Origin: Limanda limanda
Taxonomy: Eukaryota; Chordata; Actinopteri; Pleuronectiformes; Pleuronectidae
Assembly (NCBI RefSeq): GCF_963576545.1
Contig: NC_083656.1
Coordinates: 9,882,346-9,946,345 of the forward strand
Reading direction: 5' to 3'
DNA length: 64,000 nt
Under the pieces are notes generated by a model. The model saw only the letters and a list, made by a program, of their open reading frames with translations, did no database searches and was not told the DNA's origin. The position numbers and the translations under genes are program-made. Of this stretch, positions 60,560 through 64,000 are shown one piece after another; position 1 is the first letter of the stretch; each line of letters opens with the position of its first letter.

Positions 60560-60990
60560 TTAATGTCAAAGACGCTTGAAAGTGTTGAATCAGTTTATCT
60601 TGATAATATCTTGATCTCGATTCACACCTTCATGCAATCTCATTTCCAATCGAAAATTCTGCTGCATTTTAACTCAGAACTTTGAAAAAGGTTCCAATTC
60701 TGTAATGGGAAATATTTTCGGATTCAGACATGACTATGAAAGTCAAAACCATATGAAATACAGTCCATTTACCATTATCACAAACATTGAAGGCAGCGAT
60801 TTGTTAAAGGAGCAGCACTGCAGGGTGACAGCAAGAAAATATCAGGTGAATATTTCTACCGCCCGACGACGGGATCAGGCACAATCATGTTTTTGTGGAT
60901 TTGTAGTAGATATTGAAATAAACAAATTGTGAGACAGAATTTTGATCTCAAATCAAAATCTTGCAGAATCAAATGAACCATGCAGCCCTA
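60560..60990 (-). repeat. possible transposon remnant opening CTAGGGCTGCATGG
   Basis: Read on the minus strand it opens 'ctagggctgcatggttcatt' and continues with 'gattttgatttgagatcaaa', like the ends of teleost elements inserted with tagggctgca. The other end is not defined. Confidence 0.35.
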
Positions 60991-62224
60991 GTATCAGACA
61001 ACTCCAGATTTCCATAAATGTATTTAAGAGCTTGATATGTAAATATGAACGTTATGCTGAAAAGCGATCTCCAGCTAAAAAAGGACACAATGAATAATTT
61101 TCAGTTCCATTTGTTTGGCCCCAAGTGACAGATAAACTCCGCAGCCCGTGAAAAGCCCAGCACATGAACACGCTGCTGCAAATTACCTTTTGATGCACGG
61201 GCTAAGAGGTTTGTCCTGAGGTTCCTTGTTCGGCTCAATAAAATCTTCTAAAAATGAAATATTTGCTTTGAGTTCGAGAGCAGCTGCAGTTATTTATGCC
61301 TCAATGTCTTTGCACCTACACTGCTGCAGCCCCCTTTGCCCAAACTACTTCTGCATGAAACTGGTCCCAGAAAATGTGCCAGGAAACAAGGCCATATTCC
61401 TTCTTTTTAATTTCAGCTTGCACTCGTCTCCAGTCGAATTTAGAATAGATTTTTAAGATTTCGCTTAAACGTATTAGACCACAGCTGGAGCCTCCCTCGG
61501 CCTCCACACACCTTCAGAATGGGGCTTTAAATCTGCCCATAATATTCTCACATCTCGCAGGGACAAGAAACTGTCTTATTTTGAAGGGTGATTGAGCGGT
61601 GTTTGTCAGACTTGGCCCTGAAGTCATCCATCTGAATCGATTTTTTAAATTCCCTCCGGAAACCTTCTGCTTAAAATATCCATTTACCTGAGCTTGTATG
61701 ATTCATCCCGACTGTGTTATCATGACTGTTTTAGATTTTTATTATCATTACACTGTCCTACAATTACTGAATACGTTTGCTTCTGCTCTTAATGGGGATG
61801 TTTTTTTTGGGTGTAGAAGCAGCACTCTGATGCCAATTATTTTCTCTATTGCCGGGCCCAGGGAAACTGAGGTGCATGTGTGTCCACAGCCCACATGCTG
61901 CATAATACCATTATAAAAGTCTTCTGCTGTTAAACACAAACTCGCAGATTAAACAGAATTCACAGGGCTGCTAAATTAACAGGCTCTTGCTGCTCGAATA
62001 ACTCAAGTTAAGGTGGCACCAAAGAATCCTGTGATCAATGACAAAGTGTAATGAATGTGTGTCTGTGTCACACGTGTAATACAAGCAGCGCGCTGTGTAT
62101 CTGCTTGTTTCCTTTTCATCTTTCAAAACAACCTTCTGTTAATGCTGTGTTCGGAAACGGATCTCCAGCACTTCTTGGTGTCTTTGGGGGGAAGCACTCG
62201 TTAAACGCTGTGTCATTTTGTGAC

Positions 62225-62235
62225 GCACACTCACA

Positions 62236-62272
<37 letters not shown>

Positions 62273-62290
62273 ACAGACACAGACACACAC
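62225..62290 (+). repeat. (CA)n compound microsatellite
   Basis: CA repeat with imperfect CACT and CAGA units on either side of a perfect core at about 62237-62268. Confidence 0.92.
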
Positions 62291-62829
62291 AGTGATAGGA
62301 TTTTCCCTGCTCTTTAGAGTGAGCCTCTAATACAGCTGAGACTGCTGTGGCTGTGTATCCATTGCCACAGGTTATTGGCCATTTAACCACATTAAAGAAC
62401 CTATTATTGTTATTGGTACCATCATTGGATGTATTTTTTCAATTTATGCTCTGAGATAAAACTGCACATTAACAGTGTATTTAAGTTCACGGTATTTCTG
62501 CCGTGGTCTCTGCTTTGTTCAAGTCTGCCCTTTGGGTTTGTTACCGTGCTTCTCCAATGACTCTAGGTTTACTGAAAACTTACTGTTATTATTTTACAAT
62601 ACTTATCTACCTGGCTTTATACATATATGCACTTGCAGTAGTTATGTACCGTGTAATTCTATAGTATGAACTATATAATAACCAATCTTAGTCATTATAT
62701 GTAGTATTTGAATTAGCTGATTAACACATTAATTCATTTAGAAAAGAAAGACCACATCAACCAGGTAGTTGTAGATTTGACCCTGGGTAACCTATTCTTC
62801 ACCGTACTCATACAAAAAAATCGTGAAAG

Positions 62830-63000
62830 GAGCAAGACTCTTCCCAGTTGGAATCCCGGCTTGTCCTTCTTGTTTGTTCTCCCACTGGGAAGTCCAGTCT
62901 CCTCCCACAGTCCAAGGGAGAATAATTGCAGTCTCTAACTTGAGTGTAGGTGTCTGTGATACGTTGTCGCCTGAGACCCTCCATGGATAAAATGTGTATC
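62830..63000 (+). repeat. diverged LINE 3' tail
   Basis: 'tgtttgttctcccactggga', 'gtctcctcccacagtccaag' and 'gtgtaggtgtctgtgatacg' follow the same order as the Rex1-like tail at 50125-50402, including the 'tcctcccacagtccaa' block that is missing there. Confidence 0.5.
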
Positions 63001-63549
63001 TTAGTATGATTATATATAATGGCCAGATTGATTCTAAAACCATAGCCTTGTGTCTGACAGGAGAATCTTACTCAATCGAGGCAAAGTGGCCTGTAGCGTG
63101 GGAACAGCGAAGCAAGAAGACTAAAATGTCAGTGAAAAAAAAAAAATAGCATAACTTAATTTGAGGGGAAAAAAGGAGAGTGAAAAGAAAATCATCTCAT
63201 CTGTGAAACGTACTCAAAAGACGTTTGTAATGAAAGATTTATTAGTCTCTTCCCGTCCCCAGTTATCAGCATCTCCTCATGAAACTGTCACAGGCTCCCG
63301 CTGCAATTCAGATTATTTTTTTTTGTGGGGCTAAGAGTGAAGCGCTGTTGGCATTTCCCTCGTCGCCTGGCTGCCACTCCCCTGAAGGGGTCGTCGGATC
63401 GGAACAAATTGGAGAAGGCGGCCTTGTCTTTAACCTCACTCCCCCACTTGCTCTTACTCTCGCTCACTCCCACTTGTCTCCTGTCCTGTCCCTGCTCCTG
63501 AAAATGTAGTGTATGTACAACAAGGGTGAAAAAAAGACATATCTACATT

Positions 63550-64000
63550 AGGGGTGGGAATTGGCAAAAATGTGACGATTCAATAGAATTGCGATTCTGC
63601 GATATATTGCGATACTGCAAGTATTGCGATTCGATTCTGCGATTCATGTCCCCCATATTATTCAAAGGCATTACAAAAAATGAGGAAAATAAGACTGCTC
63701 AAGTCACTTCAAATGTCACATTTAATTCTGTGAACAACATTGTCTTCTAAATATTAACTGAAGTGCAAAAACTAAGAAAGGATAGTGCAAAAACTTTGTC
63801 CTTGAACATTCAGGACACAGGACCTTTGTAATTATTTTCTGAATAGGAGACCTCTCACATGAACGCTGAGCTCCCAGCACATAACTTACAATTATTTAAA
63901 TACAATACAGTAACATCAAGCAGACATAATAGAGTAACATAAACCGGAGAATAATCATATCAAGAGTAACCTAGAGCTTCAATCAAATTGAGAAAAATAA
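63550..64000 (+). repeat. teleost transposon-like repeat, runs off window
   Basis: Opens 'taggggtgggaattggcaaa' followed by repeated 'gcgattctgcgatatattgc' style units with gcgat spacing. This matches the opening of common fish DNA transposon families of uncertain class. The element continues past the window end. Confidence 0.5.

Larger units (their letters stand above)
58741..64000. other. dock1 intron and, on the minus strand, insyn2a intron
   Basis: No further coding exon of either gene was recognised. Contains repeat-like stretches at 60560-60990, 62830-63000 and 63550-64000 and a CA repeat at 62225-62290. Confidence 0.5.

Overview
The window is vertebrate nuclear DNA, most likely from a spiny-rayed teleost fish. 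Genes are split by introns of about 0.1 to 12 kb with GT-AG borders. Dinucleotide microsatellites are frequent, and several interspersed repeats have the look of teleost families. No bacterial, plasmid or phage features were seen.

The main content is the 5' half of one plus-strand gene, dock1 (dedicator of cytokinesis 1, DOCK180), a guanine-nucleotide exchange factor for Rac. I located 26 coding exons from 4767 to 51949. They sum to 2732 nt; adding the one base of the first split codon that lies in an exon to the left gives exactly 911 codons in one continuous frame. They encode the SH3 domain, the following helical region, the whole DHR-1 (C2-like, phosphoinositide-binding) domain and the start of the helical-repeat region. 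The start-codon exon lies left of the window. The rest, including the catalytic DHR-2 domain, lies to the right.

After 51949 the window lies inside one large dock1 intron. On the minus strand there, at 58553-58740, is a terminal coding exon ending in KLWFL and a stop. I read it as the last exon of insyn2a (FAM196A, inhibitory synaptic factor 2A), which in mammals is nested antisense inside DOCK1. Its upstream exons were not recognised and probably lie beyond base 64000.

The left edge (1-563, minus strand) holds an uninterrupted apurinic-type endonuclease domain of a LINE retrotransposon. Introns carry a degraded tRNA-type SINE, LINE 3' tails, several elements with terminal inverted repeats (34944-35238, 48241-49012, 46050-46276), a dispersed repeat with nuclear-receptor half-sites (2690-2965, 32820-33060), long AC/GT tracts and a 22-nt C homopolymer.

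I found no new multi-gene system. The points most worth checking are an in-frame alternative 3' splice site that would add 20 residues just before the DHR-1 region (14333 versus 14393), the conserved nested dock1/insyn2a layout, microsatellites sitting next to dock1 splice sites, and the intact LINE endonuclease.
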